Below are positions 22,558-33,014 of a DNA stretch of 64,000 nt, piece after piece; positions within the stretch are counted from its first letter, which is position 1, and each line of letters opens with the position of its first letter. The notes under the pieces were generated by a model. That model made no database searches. It was not told the origin of the DNA and was given only the letters and a program-made list of their open reading frames with translations. Source of the stretch: Corynebacterium freneyi (GTDB taxonomy: Bacteria; Actinomycetota; Actinomycetes; Mycobacteriales; Mycobacteriaceae); the NCBI RefSeq assembly GCF_030408835.1, contig NZ_CP047357.1, forward strand, positions 1,488,001 through 1,552,000, in the 5' to 3' direction. The position numbers and the translations under genes were made by a program.

Positions 22558-25335
22558 ATGCAGGATCAGAGCACGGGGAAGACCAGCGACGAAACGTTGC
22601 ACGACGACATCCGCCATCTGGGGCGGATCCTCGGCGAGGTGATCCGCGAGCAGGAGGGCGACGACGTCTTCGATCTCGTGGAGAACGCGCGTCGCACCGC
22701 GTTCCGCCTTCACCGGGGAGAGGCGGAGATCGGGGAACTGACCGGGTTGTTCCGGGACATCGACCCGGAGGAGGCGACGCCGATCATCCGGGCGTTCACT
22801 CACTTCGCCCTGTTGGCGAATCTGGCGGAGGATCTCCACGAGGAGCGTCTGCTGGAAGAGCAGCTCGACGCCGGCGAGGCGCCGCGCGATTCGACCCTCG
22901 ACGCGACGTGGGAAAAACTGCGCGAGGCGCGGGTGCCGGGTTCCGAGCTGGCGGCGATGATGAACGTCGCGCAGGTCGTGCCGGTGCTCACCGCGCACCC
23001 GACGGAGACGCGACGCCGCACGGTGTTCGACGTGCAGAAGCACATCGGCGCCGCGATGCGGGCCCGCCACCAGGTCGAAAACGCCCCGCGCACCGCCCGC
23101 ACGGACGCGAAGATCGCGGCGCTGGACCTGGAGATCCGCCGGCGCATCATGACGCTGTGGCAGACCGCGCTGATCCGCATGAATCGCCCGGACATCCGCG
23201 ACGAGGTCGAGGTCGGCCTGCGCTACTACCAGTTGTCGCTGCTGGAGACGGTGCCCGGGCTCAACCGCGACGTCGTGGAGGCCATGCGCGAGATCGGCGG
23301 TCCGGACGTGCCGGAGACCCCGGTGGTGCGGATGGGTTCGTGGATCGGCGGCGACCATGACGGCAACCCGTACGTGACGGAGGAGGTCGTCCGCTACGCC
23401 ACCGACCGCGCCGCGGCGACGATCCTGCGCCACTACGTCAAGCAGCTGCATGCCCTGGAACGTGAGCTGAGCTTCTCCGACCGCCTCACCCAGGTTTCCG
23501 TCGACCTGGTGGAATTGGCCAACCGGGGCCAGAACGACGTGCCCAACCGGATCGACGAGCCGTACCGCCGCGCCGTCCACGGAATCCGGGGTCGCGTCGC
23601 CGCCACCGCCGTGTCCCGCCTCGGCCACTCGGTCGTGGAGGGGGACTGGTCGGCCCACGAGCCGTATGCGGATGTCGCGGAGATGCGCGCCGACCTCGAC
23701 GTCGTCGAAGCGTCGCTGCGCCGCAGCAACGATGACCTCATCGCCGATCACCGTCTCGCCGACATCCAGGCCGCCACCGACGTCTTCGGTTTCCACCTGT
23801 ACTCGCTGGATCTGAGGCAGAACTCCGAGAGCCACGAGGACATCCTCACCGAGTTGTTCCGCCTGGCCGGCGTCGCGGAGGATTACCGGTCGCTGCCGGA
23901 GCGCCGCCGCGTCGAGATCCTCACGAAGGAGCTCGCCTCGGCCCGCCCGCTGGTCCCGCGCGGCGTGACGTTGTCGGAGGCCACCGAGCGGGAACTGGGC
24001 ATCATGCGCGCGGCGGCCGACGCCGTGGCCGCCTACGGGCCGGAGGTCGTGCCGCAGTGCATCATCTCGATGTGCGCGTCGGTGTCCGACCTGCTGGAGC
24101 CGATGATCCTGCTCAAGGAGGTCGGGTTGATCTCCGTCGACGACGGCGTGCTCGGCGGCACCGTCGACGTCGTGCCGCTGTTCGAGACCATCGAGGACCT
24201 GCAGGCCGGCGCGTCGGTGCTGCGGGCGGCGTGGGACGTTCCGCTGTACCGCCGCTACGTCGCCTCCCGCGGCGACGTGCAGGAGGTCATGCTCGGCTAC
24301 TCCGACTCGAACAAGGACGGCGGCTACTTCGCCGCGAACTGGGCGCTGTACGACGCGGAGACCGCGATCGCGAAGGTGTCGCGCGACGAGGGCATCCGGC
24401 TACGCCTGTTCCACGGTCGCGGCGGCACCGTCGGTCGCGGCGGCGGCCCGTCCTACGACGCGATCCTGGCCCAGCCGAAGGGTGCGGTGCAGGGTTCGGT
24501 GCGCATCACCGAGCAGGGCGAGATCATCTCGGCGAAGTACGGCCACCCGGTGGCGGCCCGCCGCAACCTGGCGGCCCTGGTGTCGGCGACCATCGAGTCG
24601 ACGCTGCTCGACCTGGAGGACCTCAACGACCAGGAGCGGGCCTACCAGGTGATGTCGGAGATCTCGGAGCGTTCCCGCGACGCCTACGCGGCGCTCATGC
24701 ACGACGACCCGGGCTTCATCGAGTTCTTCGAAACCTCCACGCCCGTCGGCGAGATCGGCAGCCTGAACATCGGTTCGCGTCCGTCGTCGCGCAAGCAGAC
24801 GACGTCGATCTCCGATTTGCGCGCCATCCCGTGGGTGCTGGCGTGGTCGCAGCAGCGGTCGATGGTGCCGGGCTGGTTCGGCGTCGGCACGGCCCTGCGG
24901 GAGTGGATCGGCGACGACGAGGACGGTTCCCGCCTGGAGGAGCTGCGCGAGCTCAAGCGTTCGTGGCCCTTCTTCGATTCGGTGCTGTCGAACATGGCGC
25001 AGGTCATGTCGAAGTCGGATCTGGAGCTGGCCAGGCTGTACGCGGATCTGGTGTCCGACCGCGAGGTCGCCGACCGCATCTTCAACCGCATCCGCGAGGA
25101 GTACGAGCTGACCCTCGAGATGTTCATGAAGGTCACCGGCTACTCGTCGCTGTTGGAGGACAACCCGCTGCTGGCGCGTTCGGTGGACATGCGGTTCCCG
25201 TACCTCATGCCGCTCAACGCGATTCAGCTGGAGATGCTGCGCCGCTACCGTGCCGGCGACGCCCGTGACAAGGTCCGGGCGGGCATCCAGCTGACCATGA
25301 ACGGTTTGGCCACGGCGCTGCGCAACTCGGGTTAG
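22558..25335 (+). CDS. ppc: Phosphoenolpyruvate carboxylase
   Basis: Main anaplerotic enzyme of corynebacteria: carboxylates PEP to oxaloacetate. The 925-residue protein carries TAHPTETRRRTV (about 147, catalytic His), GSWIGGDHDGNPYVT (about 262), VMLGYSDSNKDGGYFAANW (about 580), FHGRGGTVGRGGGPSYDAI (about 620, catalytic Arg) and the C-terminal LTMNGLATALRNSG that ends in the conserved terminal residues. The ATG at 22558 has AGGAG (22545-22549) eight bases upstream; in-frame starts at 22498 and 22540 lack a suitable site. Confidence 0.96.
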   Translation: MQDQSTGKTSDETLHDDIRHLGRILGEVIREQEGDDVFDLVENARRTAFRLHRGEAEIGELTGLFRDIDPEEATPIIRAFTHFALLANLAEDLHEERLLEEQLDAGEAPRDSTLDATWEKLREARVPGSELAAMMNVAQVVPVLTAHPTETRRRTVFDVQKHIGAAMRARHQVENAPRTARTDAKIAALDLEIRRRIMTLWQTALIRMNRPDIRDEVEVGLRYYQLSLLETVPGLNRDVVEAMREIGGPDVPETPVVRMGSWIGGDHDGNPYVTEEVVRYATDRAAATILRHYVKQLHALERELSFSDRLTQVSVDLVELANRGQNDVPNRIDEPYRRAVHGIRGRVAATAVSRLGHSVVEGDWSAHEPYADVAEMRADLDVVEASLRRSNDDLIADHRLADIQAATDVFGFHLYSLDLRQNSESHEDILTELFRLAGVAEDYRSLPERRRVEILTKELASARPLVPRGVTLSEATERELGIMRAAADAVAAYGPEVVPQCIISMCASVSDLLEPMILLKEVGLISVDDGVLGGTVDVVPLFETIEDLQAGASVLRAAWDVPLYRRYVASRGDVQEVMLGYSDSNKDGGYFAANWALYDAETAIAKVSRDEGIRLRLFHGRGGTVGRGGGPSYDAILAQPKGAVQGSVRITEQGEIISAKYGHPVAARRNLAALVSATIESTLLDLEDLNDQERAYQVMSEISERSRDAYAALMHDDPGFIEFFETSTPVGEIGSLNIGSRPSSRKQTTSISDLRAIPWVLAWSQQRSMVPGWFGVGTALREWIGDDEDGSRLEELRELKRSWPFFDSVLSNMAQVMSKSDLELARLYADLVSDREVADRIFNRIREEYELTLEMFMKVTGYSSLLEDNPLLARSVDMRFPYLMPLNAIQLEMLRRYRAGDARDKVRAGIQLTMNGLATALRNSG

Positions 25336-25403
25336 TCGGCGACTTCCGCCGCCGCGCGCCGACGCGCCGCACCCGCGAACTGCGCGGCGCGGCGCCGGTG
25401 CGG

Positions 25404-25409
25404 TACCCT
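25404..25409 (+). promoter_or_regulatory. Possible -10 element for secG
   Basis: TACCCT lies 85 bases before secG, in the 159-base gap after ppc. GC-rich inverted repeats just before it (about 25352-25395) may end the ppc message. Weakly supported. Confidence 0.3.
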
Positions 25410-25494
25410 GGTCAGTTGATCGCGGATCCGGTCGCACCGGGTCCGCCGCCGACAAACGGCACCATGATTCGTCGACAACCGTAGGGAAGTGCGC

Positions 25495-25731
25495 GTGTAC
25501 CTCGCCATCCAGATCGTCCTGGTCATCACCTCCGTGCTGATGTCCCTGTTCGTCCTGCTCCACAAGGGCAAGGGCGGCGGCCTGTCCAGCCTGTTCGGCG
25601 GCGGCATGCAGTCGAACCTGTCGGGTTCGACGGTGGTGGAGAAGAACCTCGACTACATCACCATCATCACGGCCATCCTGTGGCTGGCGTCGATCGTGCT
25701 CCTCGGCCTGTTCCAGGCCTTCGGTTGGTAG
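25495..25731 (+). CDS. secG: Preprotein translocase subunit SecG
   Basis: Small membrane subunit of the SecYEG export channel. The 78-residue protein has two membrane helices (about 2-22 and 53-73). They flank the family loop HKGKGGGLSSLFGGG, and SGSTVVEKNLDYIT precedes the second helix. GTG codons at 25489 and 25495 are both in frame; the second is preferred because AGGGAAG (25483-25489) lies five bases before it. It ends the gap-pgk-tpiA-ppc-secG series and is followed by a clear terminator. Confidence 0.93.
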   Translation: MYLAIQIVLVITSVLMSLFVLLHKGKGGGLSSLFGGGMQSNLSGSTVVEKNLDYITIITAILWLASIVLLGLFQAFGW

Positions 25732-25778
25732 GCGACGCCGTCGGCCGCGCGTGGTTGCGCGGCCTTGCGTGACGACGA

Positions 25779-25814
25779 GGGGCCCGGGCGAATCATCGCC
25801 CGGGCCCCTTTTTT
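25779..25814. terminator. Strong Rho-independent terminator, convergent secG/pgl
   Basis: GGGGCCCGGGCG (25779-25790) and its exact complement (25797-25808) with loop AATCAT are followed by six T (25809-25814). A second hairpin, GGCCGCGC (25743-25750) with GCGCGGCC (25757-25764), lies between it and secG. It ends the secG strand; the stem could also act on transcripts arriving from pgl. Confidence 0.9.
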
Positions 25815-25863
25815 CGCGCTTTCTCCGCCCGCCGGCGAGAAAACGGCGGGAGGGTCGTCCCCG

Positions 25864-26601
25864 CTACAGCATGGACGCGGCGGCGTCGTCGACGAACACG
25901 ATCGTCTCCTGCGTGCCGTGGACTCCGGCGGCGGGCCAATCGGCCGGGTCCGCGCCGTCGGCGATGGCCTTGACCGCCTCGGCCTTGGCTTCGCCGGAGA
26001 CCAGCAGCCACACCCGTCGGCTGGCGTTGACCGCCGGCAGGGTCAGGGACACGCGGGTCGGCGGCGGCTTCGGGCAATCGCGGACCTCGACGACGGTGCG
26101 CTCGGTCTCGGCGATCGCCGGGGTGTGCGGGAACAACGAGTTGACGTGACCCTCCGGACCCATGCCCAGCAGGTGCAGGTCGAATCCGTCGGGGGCGTGC
26201 ATGGCCAGGATGTCGGCGTAGGCGTCGGCCGCGCACACCGGGTCGTTCAGGTAGGCGCCGCCGGACGGGGCGATGGGGAACACGTGCGACTCGGGGATGC
26301 CCACGTGATCGAACAGGGCCTCGCGGGCCTGGCCGACGTTGCGGTCCGGGGACTCCTCGGGCACGAAACGCTCGTCGCCGAAGAAGATCATGATCCGCCC
26401 CCAGTCGATGTCGCCGAAATCGGCGGCCAGGGCGGCCAACAGGCCGATGCCGGCGCCGCCACCGGTCACGGCGACGCGGGCCATGCCGTCGTCGGCCTGC
26501 GCGGCGGTGACGACGTCGACGAAACGGGCACGGGCGGCCTCCACCAGGGCGTCCTGATCGGCGTGGCGGGAAAACTCGGGCGCGGTGACGTTGTCGGTCA
26601 T
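25864..26601 (-). CDS. pgl: 6-phosphogluconolactonase
   Basis: Hydrolyses 6-phosphogluconolactone in the oxidative pentose phosphate pathway. The 245-residue protein of the DevB type has VAVTGGGAGIGLLAALA (about 43-59), WGRIMIFFGDERFVP (about 67-81) and DLHLLGMGPEGHVNSLFP (about 140-157), the three sugar-phosphate isomerase-like signatures. It is the last gene of tkt-tal-zwf-opcA-pgl, and its ATG overlaps the opcA stop codon by four bases, indicating coupled translation. Confidence 0.95.
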   Translation of the reverse strand: MTDNVTAPEFSRHADQDALVEAARARFVDVVTAAQADDGMARVAVTGGGAGIGLLAALAADFGDIDWGRIMIFFGDERFVPEESPDRNVGQAREALFDHVGIPESHVFPIAPSGGAYLNDPVCAADAYADILAMHAPDGFDLHLLGMGPEGHVNSLFPHTPAIAETERTVVEVRDCPKPPPTRVSLTLPAVNASRRVWLLVSGEAKAEAVKAIADGADPADWPAAGVHGTQETIVFVDDAAASML

Positions 26602-27674
26602 CGGGAAGACTCCTCGGGGTCGTGGGCGAAAGCGGAAACGGACGGGGAACCGGATGCGGACGAACCGTCGTCAAGCGAACCGTCCTCCGCCTCCCGGGCC
26701 TGCTCCGCCGTGAGGCGACGAATGCGGCCCAAACCGCGCAAGGCGCGCGCGTAGGCGGTGTCGGGATCGAGGTGGCGCAGTTCCTCGGCCAGGCAATCGA
26801 CGGTGGTTCGACGCGACAGGGCCACCTTGAACGGCGGGCTGCCCATGATGGTCACGCACGCCGTCGTCGCGTTTTCCACCTCGACGATGACGTCGGTCGG
26901 CGTGCCGTCCTCACCGGGGCGCGACAACGTCACCTTCGTCACCGGCGGCTTCGCCACGCCATCGGCGTCGACGGGAACCTCCGGCTCATCGGTGACCACC
27001 CGCAGCACCGGCACGGCCAGACGGTCGGCCAGCCAGCCTGCGGCGACGTCGACCGACGGATCCTCGCCCGGGCCCTCGATCCGCGCCGCGGTGATCGGGC
27101 CATGCGGCGGGGAATCCAGCGCCGAGGCCAGCACCCCACGCCACGCAGTCAAACGCGACCACGCCAAATCCGAATCGCCCGGCGTGTACCCCGTGCGACG
27201 GGTGTACACCGCGTTGGCGTCGGGGTCCGCCAGCGAATCGGTGATGCGACGCTGCGCGATTTGACCGATCGGCGTCGCCGCCGGCACCTGCGGCGGCGTC
27301 GACGGCCACCACGCCACCACCGGCGTGTCCGGCAGCAGCAGGGGAGTGACGATCGCCTCCGGGTGCGCCCCGACCTCGCCTTCCATGTGCATGACGACGA
27401 CCTCCGCGGCACCCGCGTCACCGCCCAGGCGCAATTCCGCGTCGAGGCGGCTCGCCCCCCGCGGCTCGCCGGCGACGAGCACCAGCACGCGGGCCGGGTG
27501 CTCCCGGGAGACGCTGTTGACCGTCTTGATGATGGTCTCCAGGTCATCGTCTCCCTGCGCCAGCACGATGAGCGTGAGCACGCGACCGGTGGTGACGATG
27601 CCGCCCGTCTCGCGCAGCGTCACCAGCTGGCGGGCGATGACGCGGGTGTCGGTGTCGGGCAAATTGATGATCAT
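26598..27674 (-). CDS. opcA: Glucose-6-phosphate dehydrogenase assembly protein OpcA
   Basis: Actinobacterial/cyanobacterial partner of glucose-6-phosphate dehydrogenase, required for its activity in corynebacteria. The product has about 358 residues with MIINLPDTDTRVIARQLVTL at the N-terminus, TTGRVLTLIVL, PLLLPDTPVVAWWPSTPP (about 110) and the DLAWSRLTAWRGVLASALD stretch near the middle. The ATG at 27674 matches family N-termini. A GTG at 27680, two codons earlier, is six bases from AAAGGA (27687-27692) and could be used instead. It is 47 bases after zwf and overlaps pgl by four. Confidence 0.92.
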   Translation of the reverse strand: MIINLPDTDTRVIARQLVTLRETGGIVTTGRVLTLIVLAQGDDDLETIIKTVNSVSREHPARVLVLVAGEPRGASRLDAELRLGGDAGAAEVVVMHMEGEVGAHPEAIVTPLLLPDTPVVAWWPSTPPQVPAATPIGQIAQRRITDSLADPDANAVYTRRTGYTPGDSDLAWSRLTAWRGVLASALDSPPHGPITAARIEGPGEDPSVDVAAGWLADRLAVPVLRVVTDEPEVPVDADGVAKPPVTKVTLSRPGEDGTPTDVIVEVENATTACVTIMGSPPFKVALSRRTTVDCLAEELRHLDPDTAYARALRGLGRIRRLTAEQAREAEDGSLDDGSSASGSPSVSAFAHDPEESSR

Positions 27675-27721
27675 TGGCACGGTAATCCTTTCCCAAGTAC
27701 CTGTTTCGCCTGTCCCGCCCG

Positions 27722-29275
27722 TCAGGGACGGCGCCAGGTGCGGCCTTCACGCTCGAGCATCCGATCGGCCGACGCCGGCCCCCACGTGCCCGCGGGATAC
27801 TCGTCCGGCTGGCCCCGCTTGCCCCAGTACTCGATAACCGGATCGAGGATCTTCCAGGACAACTCGACCTCCTCGTTGGTGGGGAAGAGGCTGGCCTCGT
27901 CGAGAAGCGCATCGAGGATGAGACGCTCGTACGCCTCCGGCGACTGCTCCGTGAACGACTCCGAGTAGGAGAAGTCCATGTTGACGTCGCGGACCTCCAT
28001 CGTCGAGCCCGGGACCTTGGAACCGAAGCGCATGAGCACGCCCTCGTCCGGCTGCACGCGGATGACCATGGCGTTCTGGCCGAGGGCCGTGGTCATGGTG
28101 TCCGCGAAGGGCAGGTGCGGGGCGGACTTGAACACCAACGCGATCTCCGTGACGCGCCGGCCCAGACGCTTGCCCGAGCGCAGGTAGAACGGCACGCCCG
28201 CCCAGCGACGGGAATTGATCTGCAGCGTGCACGCCGCATACGTCTCCGTCGTCGACTCCGGGTCGAAGCCCTCCTCCTCGCGCAGCCCCTTGACGTAGTG
28301 GCTGCCCTGCCACCCCGCCGAGTACTGGCCGCGCGCCGTCGTCCTCGACAGCGGACGCACCGGCTCGGTCGCGCGCAGCACCTTGATCTTCTCCGCCTGC
28401 AGCTCCTCCGGCGTGAACGCCACCGGCTCCTCCATGGCCACCAGGGCCAGCAGCTGCAGCAGGTGATTCTGGATCACGTCGCGGGCGGCGCCGATGCCGT
28501 CGTAGTAGCCGGCGCGGCCGCCCAAGCCGATGTCCTCGGCCATGGTGATCTGCACGTGGTCGACGTAGTGCGAGTTCCACAGCGGATCGAACAGCTGGTT
28601 GGCAAACCGCATGGCCAGGATGTTCTGCACCGTCTCCTTGCCCAGGTAGTGGTCGATGCGGAACACCGACGTCTCCGGGAATACGGAGTTGACGATCCGG
28701 TTGAGCTCCTGGGCCGATTCGAGGTCGTGGCCGAAGGGCTTCTCGATGATCACGCGCCGCCAGTTCTCCTCGCCGGCCTGCGCCAGGCCCGCACGATCGA
28801 GCTGATGGCACACGTCCGGGAAATTGTCCGGCGGGATGGACAGGTAGTACGCCCAGTTGCCCGCGGTGCCACGGGAGTCGTCGAGCTCGGCGAGCTTGGC
28901 GGCCAGCCGGTCGAACGCCTCGTCGTCGACGAATGTGCCCTGCACGAAGTGGATGCCCTCGGCCAGGCGCCGCCACACGTTTTCACGGAACGGCGTGCGG
29001 GCCCCGGCCTCGACGGCCTCGCGGACGTAGTTTTCGAAGTACTCCTTCGACCACTCGCGACGGCCGTAGCCGACGAGGGCGAAGGACGCGGGCAGCAGAC
29101 CGCGGTTGGCCAGGTCGTAGATGGCCGGGAGGAGCTTCTTGCGGGCCAGGTCGCCCGTAACGCCGAAGATGACCATGCCGCCCGGCCCCGCGATGCGGGG
29201 AAGGCGCTTGTCCTGCGGGTCACGCAGGGGATTGGTCCAATCGTCGGCGATCGTGCCGGAGATGTCAGAGGTCAC
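27722..29275 (-). CDS. zwf: Glucose-6-phosphate dehydrogenase
   Basis: First enzyme of the oxidative pentose phosphate pathway and main NADPH source. The 517-residue protein has the dinucleotide-binding VIFGVTGDLARKKLLPAIYD (about 35-54), VIIEKPFGHDLESAQ (about 180), the catalytic RIDHYLGKETVQNILAMRFA (about 206-225) and LRSGKRLGRRVTEIALVF (about 370). It lies between tal (33 bases) and opcA (47 bases), in one transcription unit with its assembly partner. Confidence 0.97.
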   Translation of the reverse strand: MTSDISGTIADDWTNPLRDPQDKRLPRIAGPGGMVIFGVTGDLARKKLLPAIYDLANRGLLPASFALVGYGRREWSKEYFENYVREAVEAGARTPFRENVWRRLAEGIHFVQGTFVDDEAFDRLAAKLAELDDSRGTAGNWAYYLSIPPDNFPDVCHQLDRAGLAQAGEENWRRVIIEKPFGHDLESAQELNRIVNSVFPETSVFRIDHYLGKETVQNILAMRFANQLFDPLWNSHYVDHVQITMAEDIGLGGRAGYYDGIGAARDVIQNHLLQLLALVAMEEPVAFTPEELQAEKIKVLRATEPVRPLSRTTARGQYSAGWQGSHYVKGLREEEGFDPESTTETYAACTLQINSRRWAGVPFYLRSGKRLGRRVTEIALVFKSAPHLPFADTMTTALGQNAMVIRVQPDEGVLMRFGSKVPGSTMEVRDVNMDFSYSESFTEQSPEAYERLILDALLDEASLFPTNEEVELSWKILDPVIEYWGKRGQPDEYPAGTWGPASADRMLEREGRTWRRP

Positions 29276-29308
29276 GGAAGGTTCTTTCGGAAAAGAGGGG
29301 AGGATGGG

Positions 29309-30427
29309 CTAGCCGCGGATCTCGCGCAGACGGCCGTCGATGGAGTCGAGCAGCTCCTGCCACGAATCGACGAACTTCTCCACGCCCTCGCGCTCGAGGA
29401 CGGCGAAAACGTCGTCGAGGTCGACTCCGGCGGCGGCGATGGCGGCCATGGTCTCGCGCGCCTGCTCGCCGCGACCGGTCAGGGTGTCGGAGATGCCGTC
29501 GAGGTCGGCGTCGGCGGTGGCGCGCAGGGTCTTCTCCGGCATGGTGTTGACGGTGTGCGGGCCGGCCAGCTCGGTGACGTACAGGGTGTCGGGGTACTCC
29601 GGGTTCTTCACGCCGGTCGACGCCCACAGGGGACGCTGGACGTGGGCGCCGGCCTCGGCCAGCGGGGCCCACCGCTCCGAGTCGGCCGCGAAGGCGTGCT
29701 CGAACTCGGCGTAGGCCAGCCGCGCGTTGGCCACGCCGGCCTTGCCGCGCAGCTCCAGCGCGTCGCCGCCGATGGCCTCCAGGCGCTTGTCGACCTCGGT
29801 GTCGACGCGCGAGACGAAGAAGGACGCCACCGAGTGGATGGTGGACAGGTCGAGGCCGTTGTCGCGGGCGCGCTCGATGCCGGCGATGAACGCGTCGACG
29901 ACCTGGCGGTAGCGCTCCACCGAGAAGATGAGGGTGACGTTGACGCTGATGCCCTCGGCCAACGCATCCGACACCGCCGGCAGGGACGCGTCGGTGGCGG
30001 GGATCTTGATCATCGCGTTGGCCTTGCCCACGCGCTCCCACAGGCGGCGGGCCTGGGCGATGGTCGCGTCGTAATCGTCGGCGTACCGCGGGTCCACCTC
30101 GATGGACACCCGCCCGTCGGCGCCGCCGGTGCGGGCGGAGACGTCGGCGAGCTCGTCGCAGGCGCGGCGGACGTCGTCGATGGCCATGGTGAAGACGGTC
30201 TCGGCGGCGTCGGCGCCGGAGCCGGCGAGCTCACGCAGCTGCCCGTCGTAGGCGTCGCCGGTGGTCATCGCCGAGGAGAAGATGGCCGGGTTGGTGGTCA
30301 CGCCCACCACGGCGTACTCGTCGACGAGCGCCGTCAGCTCTCCTCCCTCGAGTCGCTGACGGGAAAGATCGTCGAGCCAGGCCGACGTGCCGGCGGTGGC
30401 GAGTGCGGCGAGATTGGGGTTGGTCAT
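29309..30427 (-). CDS. tal: Transaldolase
   Basis: Transfers a three-carbon unit between sugar phosphates through a Lys Schiff base. The 372-residue protein has [28 protein letters not shown] (about 40-54), [13 protein letters not shown], the active Lys in [14 protein letters not shown] (about 141) and [20 protein letters not shown]. The ATG at 30427 has AGGAAGGGC just upstream. It sits 212 bases after tkt and 33 before zwf. Confidence 0.95.
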   Translation of the reverse strand: MTNPNLAALATAGTSAWLDDLSRQRLEGGELTALVDEYAVVGVTTNPAIFSSAMTTGDAYDGQLRELAGSGADAAETVFTMAIDDVRRACDELADVSARTGGADGRVSIEVDPRYADDYDATIAQARRLWERVGKANAMIKIPATDASLPAVSDALAEGISVNVTLIFSVERYRQVVDAFIAGIERARDNGLDLSTIHSVASFFVSRVDTEVDKRLEAIGGDALELRGKAGVANARLAYAEFEHAFAADSERWAPLAEAGAHVQRPLWASTGVKNPEYPDTLYVTELAGPHTVNTMPEKTLRATADADLDGISDTLTGRGEQARETMAAIAAAGVDLDDVFAVLEREGVEKFVDSWQELLDSIDGRLREIRG

Positions 30428-30563
30428 CGGTGCCCTTCCTGGAGTGCTGGTCTTCTGTCTCGTTCGCTTCAATTGTCGCGTTCGGTAAGGCGCGCGCATC
30501 GGCATCCGGCTGATCCCGAATGCGACGGCCCATGCGGATCCCACGTTAGCGTCGACAAGCGTG

Positions 30564-30599
30564 CGCCGCCCCGGTTCGCGAAGGACGACCGGGGCGGCG
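30564..30599 (-). other. Hairpin between tkt and tal
   Basis: CGCCGCCCCGGT (30564-30575) and ACCGGGGCGGCG (30588-30599) form a perfect twelve-base-pair stem with a twelve-base loop, about 40 bases after the tkt stop codon. No T-run follows on the minus strand. It could reduce transcription from tkt into tal or mark an mRNA end. The rest of the 212-base gap has no gene. Confidence 0.5.
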
Positions 30600-30639
30600 G
30601 GGACGTGCTGCCGGGGATTGTTCCGCGGCGTCGGCGGCT

Positions 30640-32739
30640 CTACTCGGCGGCGGCCAGCGACTCGCGGGCGGCGGCGACGACGGCCTCGGTGGTGATGCCG
30701 AACTCGTCGAACAGGCGCTGGTACGGAGCCGAGGCACCGAAGTGCTCGATGGACACCGCACGGCCGGCGTCGCCGAGGTACTTGTGCCACGGCATCGCGA
30801 TGCCGGCCTCGACCGACACGCGGGCGCGGACGGACGCCGGCAGCACCGACTCGCGGTACTCGTCGTCCTGCCGATCGAACCAGTCCAGCGAGGGAGCCGA
30901 CACGACGCGGGCCTTGACGCCCTCGCCGGCCAGCACGCCGGCGGCCTCGACGGCGATCTGAACCTCGGAACCGGTGGCCATCAGGACGATGTCCGGCTCG
31001 CCGCCCTCGGCCTCGACCAGGACGTAAGCGCCGCGGCGCACGCCTTCGGCGGCCTTCTCCTTCGTGCCCTCCAGCACCGGCACGTTCTGGCGGGTCAGGG
31101 CCAGCGCCTTCGGGCCGGACGGACCCTCGAGCGCGGCGACCCACGCGGCGGCGGTCTCGTTGGCGTCGGCCGGACGAAGGGTCGTCATGCCCGGCATGGC
31201 GCGCAGGGTGGCCAGCTGCTCGATCGGCTGGTGCGTCGGACCGTCCTCGCCCAGACCGATGGAGTCGTGCGTCCACACGTACAGCGGGGAGATGTCCATC
31301 AGCGCCGCCAGGCGGACCGCCGGGCGCATGTAATCGGAGAAGATGAGGAACGTGCCGCCATACGGCCGGGTGCCGCCGTGCAGGGCGATGCCGTTGAGGA
31401 TCGCGCCCATGGCGTGCTCGCGGATGCCGAAGTGCAGGTTGCGGCCGTACGGGTGGGTCGTCCACGTATCGGTGGTGATCTCCTTCGGGCCGAACGACGG
31501 CTCGCCCTTGATCACGGTGTTGTTCGAGCCGGCCAAGTCGGCGGAGCCTCCCCACAGCTCCGGCAGGGTCTTGCCCAGCGCCTGCAACGCGGCTTCGGAG
31601 GCCTTGCGGGTGGCCACGCCGGCGGCGTCGGGCTCCCACGACGGCACCTCGTCGGCGAAGCCCTCGGGCAACTCGCCGGCCTCGAGACGGTCGAACAGGG
31701 CCTTGCGCTCCGGGTTGGCGGCGGCCCACTCGTCGAACGACTTCTGCCACTCGGCGCGGGCGTCGCCCGAACGCTTGGCGACGGCGCGGGTGTGCTCGAT
31801 GACCTCGTCGGAGACCTCGAAGGTCTGCTCCGGGTCGAAGCCGAGCTCCTTCTTGATCAGCGCGACTTCGTCGTCGCCGAGCGCGGCGCCGTGGGAGGCG
31901 CCGGTGTTCATGGCGTTGGGGGCCGGGTACGCGATGACGGTGCGCACGCGGATGAAGGTCGGACGCTGCGTGTCGGCCTTGGCCTCCTCGACGGCGCGCT
32001 CGATGGCCTCGACGTCCTCGCCGCCGTCGACCTCGATGACCTGCCAGCCGTAGGAGCGGTAGCGGTCGGCGACGTTTTCGGTGAAGGCGATGGTGGTGTC
32101 GTCTTCGATGGAGATGCCGTTGTCGTCCCAGAAGACGATGAGGTTGCCCAGCTGCTGGGTGCCGGCGATGGACCCCGCCTCGGCGGTGACGCCCTCCTGG
32201 ACGTCACCGTCGGAGGCGATGACGTAGATGTAATGGTCGAACGGCGACTGGCCGGCGGGGGCGTCCGGGTCGAACAGGCCGCGCTCGCGGCGGGCGGCCA
32301 TCGCCATGCCGACGGCGGAGGCGAGGCCCTGGCCGAGGGGGCCGGTGGTGATCTCCACGCCGTCGGTGTGGCCGTACTCCGGGTGGCCCGGAGTCAGGGA
32401 GTCCCAGGTGCGCAGGGCCTTGAGGTCGTCGAGCTCCAGCCCGAAGCCCGCCATGTACAGCTGGATGTACTGCGTCAGCGAGGAGTGGCCGCAGGAGAGG
32501 ATGAAGCGGTCGCGGCCGACCCACTTCGGGTCCTTCGGGTCGAGGCGCATGACGCGCTGGTACAGGGAGTACGCCAGCGGGGCGAGGCTCATGGCGGTGC
32601 CGGGGTGGCCGGACCCGCAATTCTGCACGGCGTCGGCGGCCAGAACTCGGACGGTGTCGACGGCCCGGGTGTCCAGGTCGGTCCAGTCCGAGGGGTAATT
32701 CCGCACGACGCGGGCCTGCAGCTCGGGGGAGAGGGTCAC
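30640..32739 (-). CDS. tkt: Transketolase
   Basis: Thiamine-diphosphate enzyme that transfers two-carbon units in the non-oxidative pentose phosphate pathway. The 699-residue protein contains [18 protein letters not shown] (about 39-56), the TPP motif region [19 protein letters not shown] and [18 protein letters not shown] (about 172), and the C-terminal half [18 protein letters not shown] (about 430). The frame is open to 33030, but the GTG at 32739 gives the family N-terminus and has AGGAGC (32747-32752) seven bases upstream. First gene of the pentose phosphate operon, divergent from ctaB. Confidence 0.97.
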   Translation of the reverse strand: MTLSPELQARVVRNYPSDWTDLDTRAVDTVRVLAADAVQNCGSGHPGTAMSLAPLAYSLYQRVMRLDPKDPKWVGRDRFILSCGHSSLTQYIQLYMAGFGLELDDLKALRTWDSLTPGHPEYGHTDGVEITTGPLGQGLASAVGMAMAARRERGLFDPDAPAGQSPFDHYIYVIASDGDVQEGVTAEAGSIAGTQQLGNLIVFWDDNGISIEDDTTIAFTENVADRYRSYGWQVIEVDGGEDVEAIERAVEEAKADTQRPTFIRVRTVIAYPAPNAMNTGASHGAALGDDEVALIKKELGFDPEQTFEVSDEVIEHTRAVAKRSGDARAEWQKSFDEWAAANPERKALFDRLEAGELPEGFADEVPSWEPDAAGVATRKASEAALQALGKTLPELWGGSADLAGSNNTVIKGEPSFGPKEITTDTWTTHPYGRNLHFGIREHAMGAILNGIALHGGTRPYGGTFLIFSDYMRPAVRLAALMDISPLYVWTHDSIGLGEDGPTHQPIEQLATLRAMPGMTTLRPADANETAAAWVAALEGPSGPKALALTRQNVPVLEGTKEKAAEGVRRGAYVLVEAEGGEPDIVLMATGSEVQIAVEAAGVLAGEGVKARVVSAPSLDWFDRQDDEYRESVLPASVRARVSVEAGIAMPWHKYLGDAGRAVSIEHFGASAPYQRLFDEFGITTEAVVAAARESLAAAE

Positions 32740-32782
32740 TGTGAATGCTCCTGGTTCTCGCTCGCGAATGAGTTCGGCGCCC

Positions 32783-32788
32783 ATTGTA
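32783..32788 (-). promoter_or_regulatory. -10 element of the tkt promoter
   Basis: TACAAT on the minus strand predicts a start near 32776 and a leader of about 37 bases before the tkt GTG. It is the clearest promoter hexamer in the divergent tkt/ctaB interval. Confidence 0.6.
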
Positions 32789-32880
32789 GGCGCAAACAAC
32801 GCGGTTTCCGGGGCCACTCGCGGGGGAACCGTCGGCATTCGGCGCGGGTGACGTGGCGCACTTCCCCCGGCGGCACGCCG

Positions 32881-32898
32881 CCCCGGTGCCCACCGGGG
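32881..32898. other. Hairpin in the divergent tkt/ctaB interval
   Basis: CCCCGG (32881-32886) and CCGGGG (32893-32898) with a six-base loop, just before a possible ctaB -10 TACCAT (32913-32918). The rest of the 311-base interval (32740-33050) holds the tkt promoter, a TGAGTTG repeat and no gene. Confidence 0.3.
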
Positions 32899-33014
32899 CA
32901 TCCGGCAGGCGCTACCATGGCCGGGTCCGGTTCGTCGGCGCCCGCGCCCGTCCCGGTCATTTCCGTGCCGTCGCTGAAGGATCGGGAACTTTTCGCCCGC
33001 TCCGCCCGACCGTT

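Noticed and set aside
32881..32918. Operator in the tkt/ctaB interval
   Set aside because: The CCCCGG/CCGGGG repeat is short and such repeats are frequent by chance at this GC content; listed only as a hairpin.
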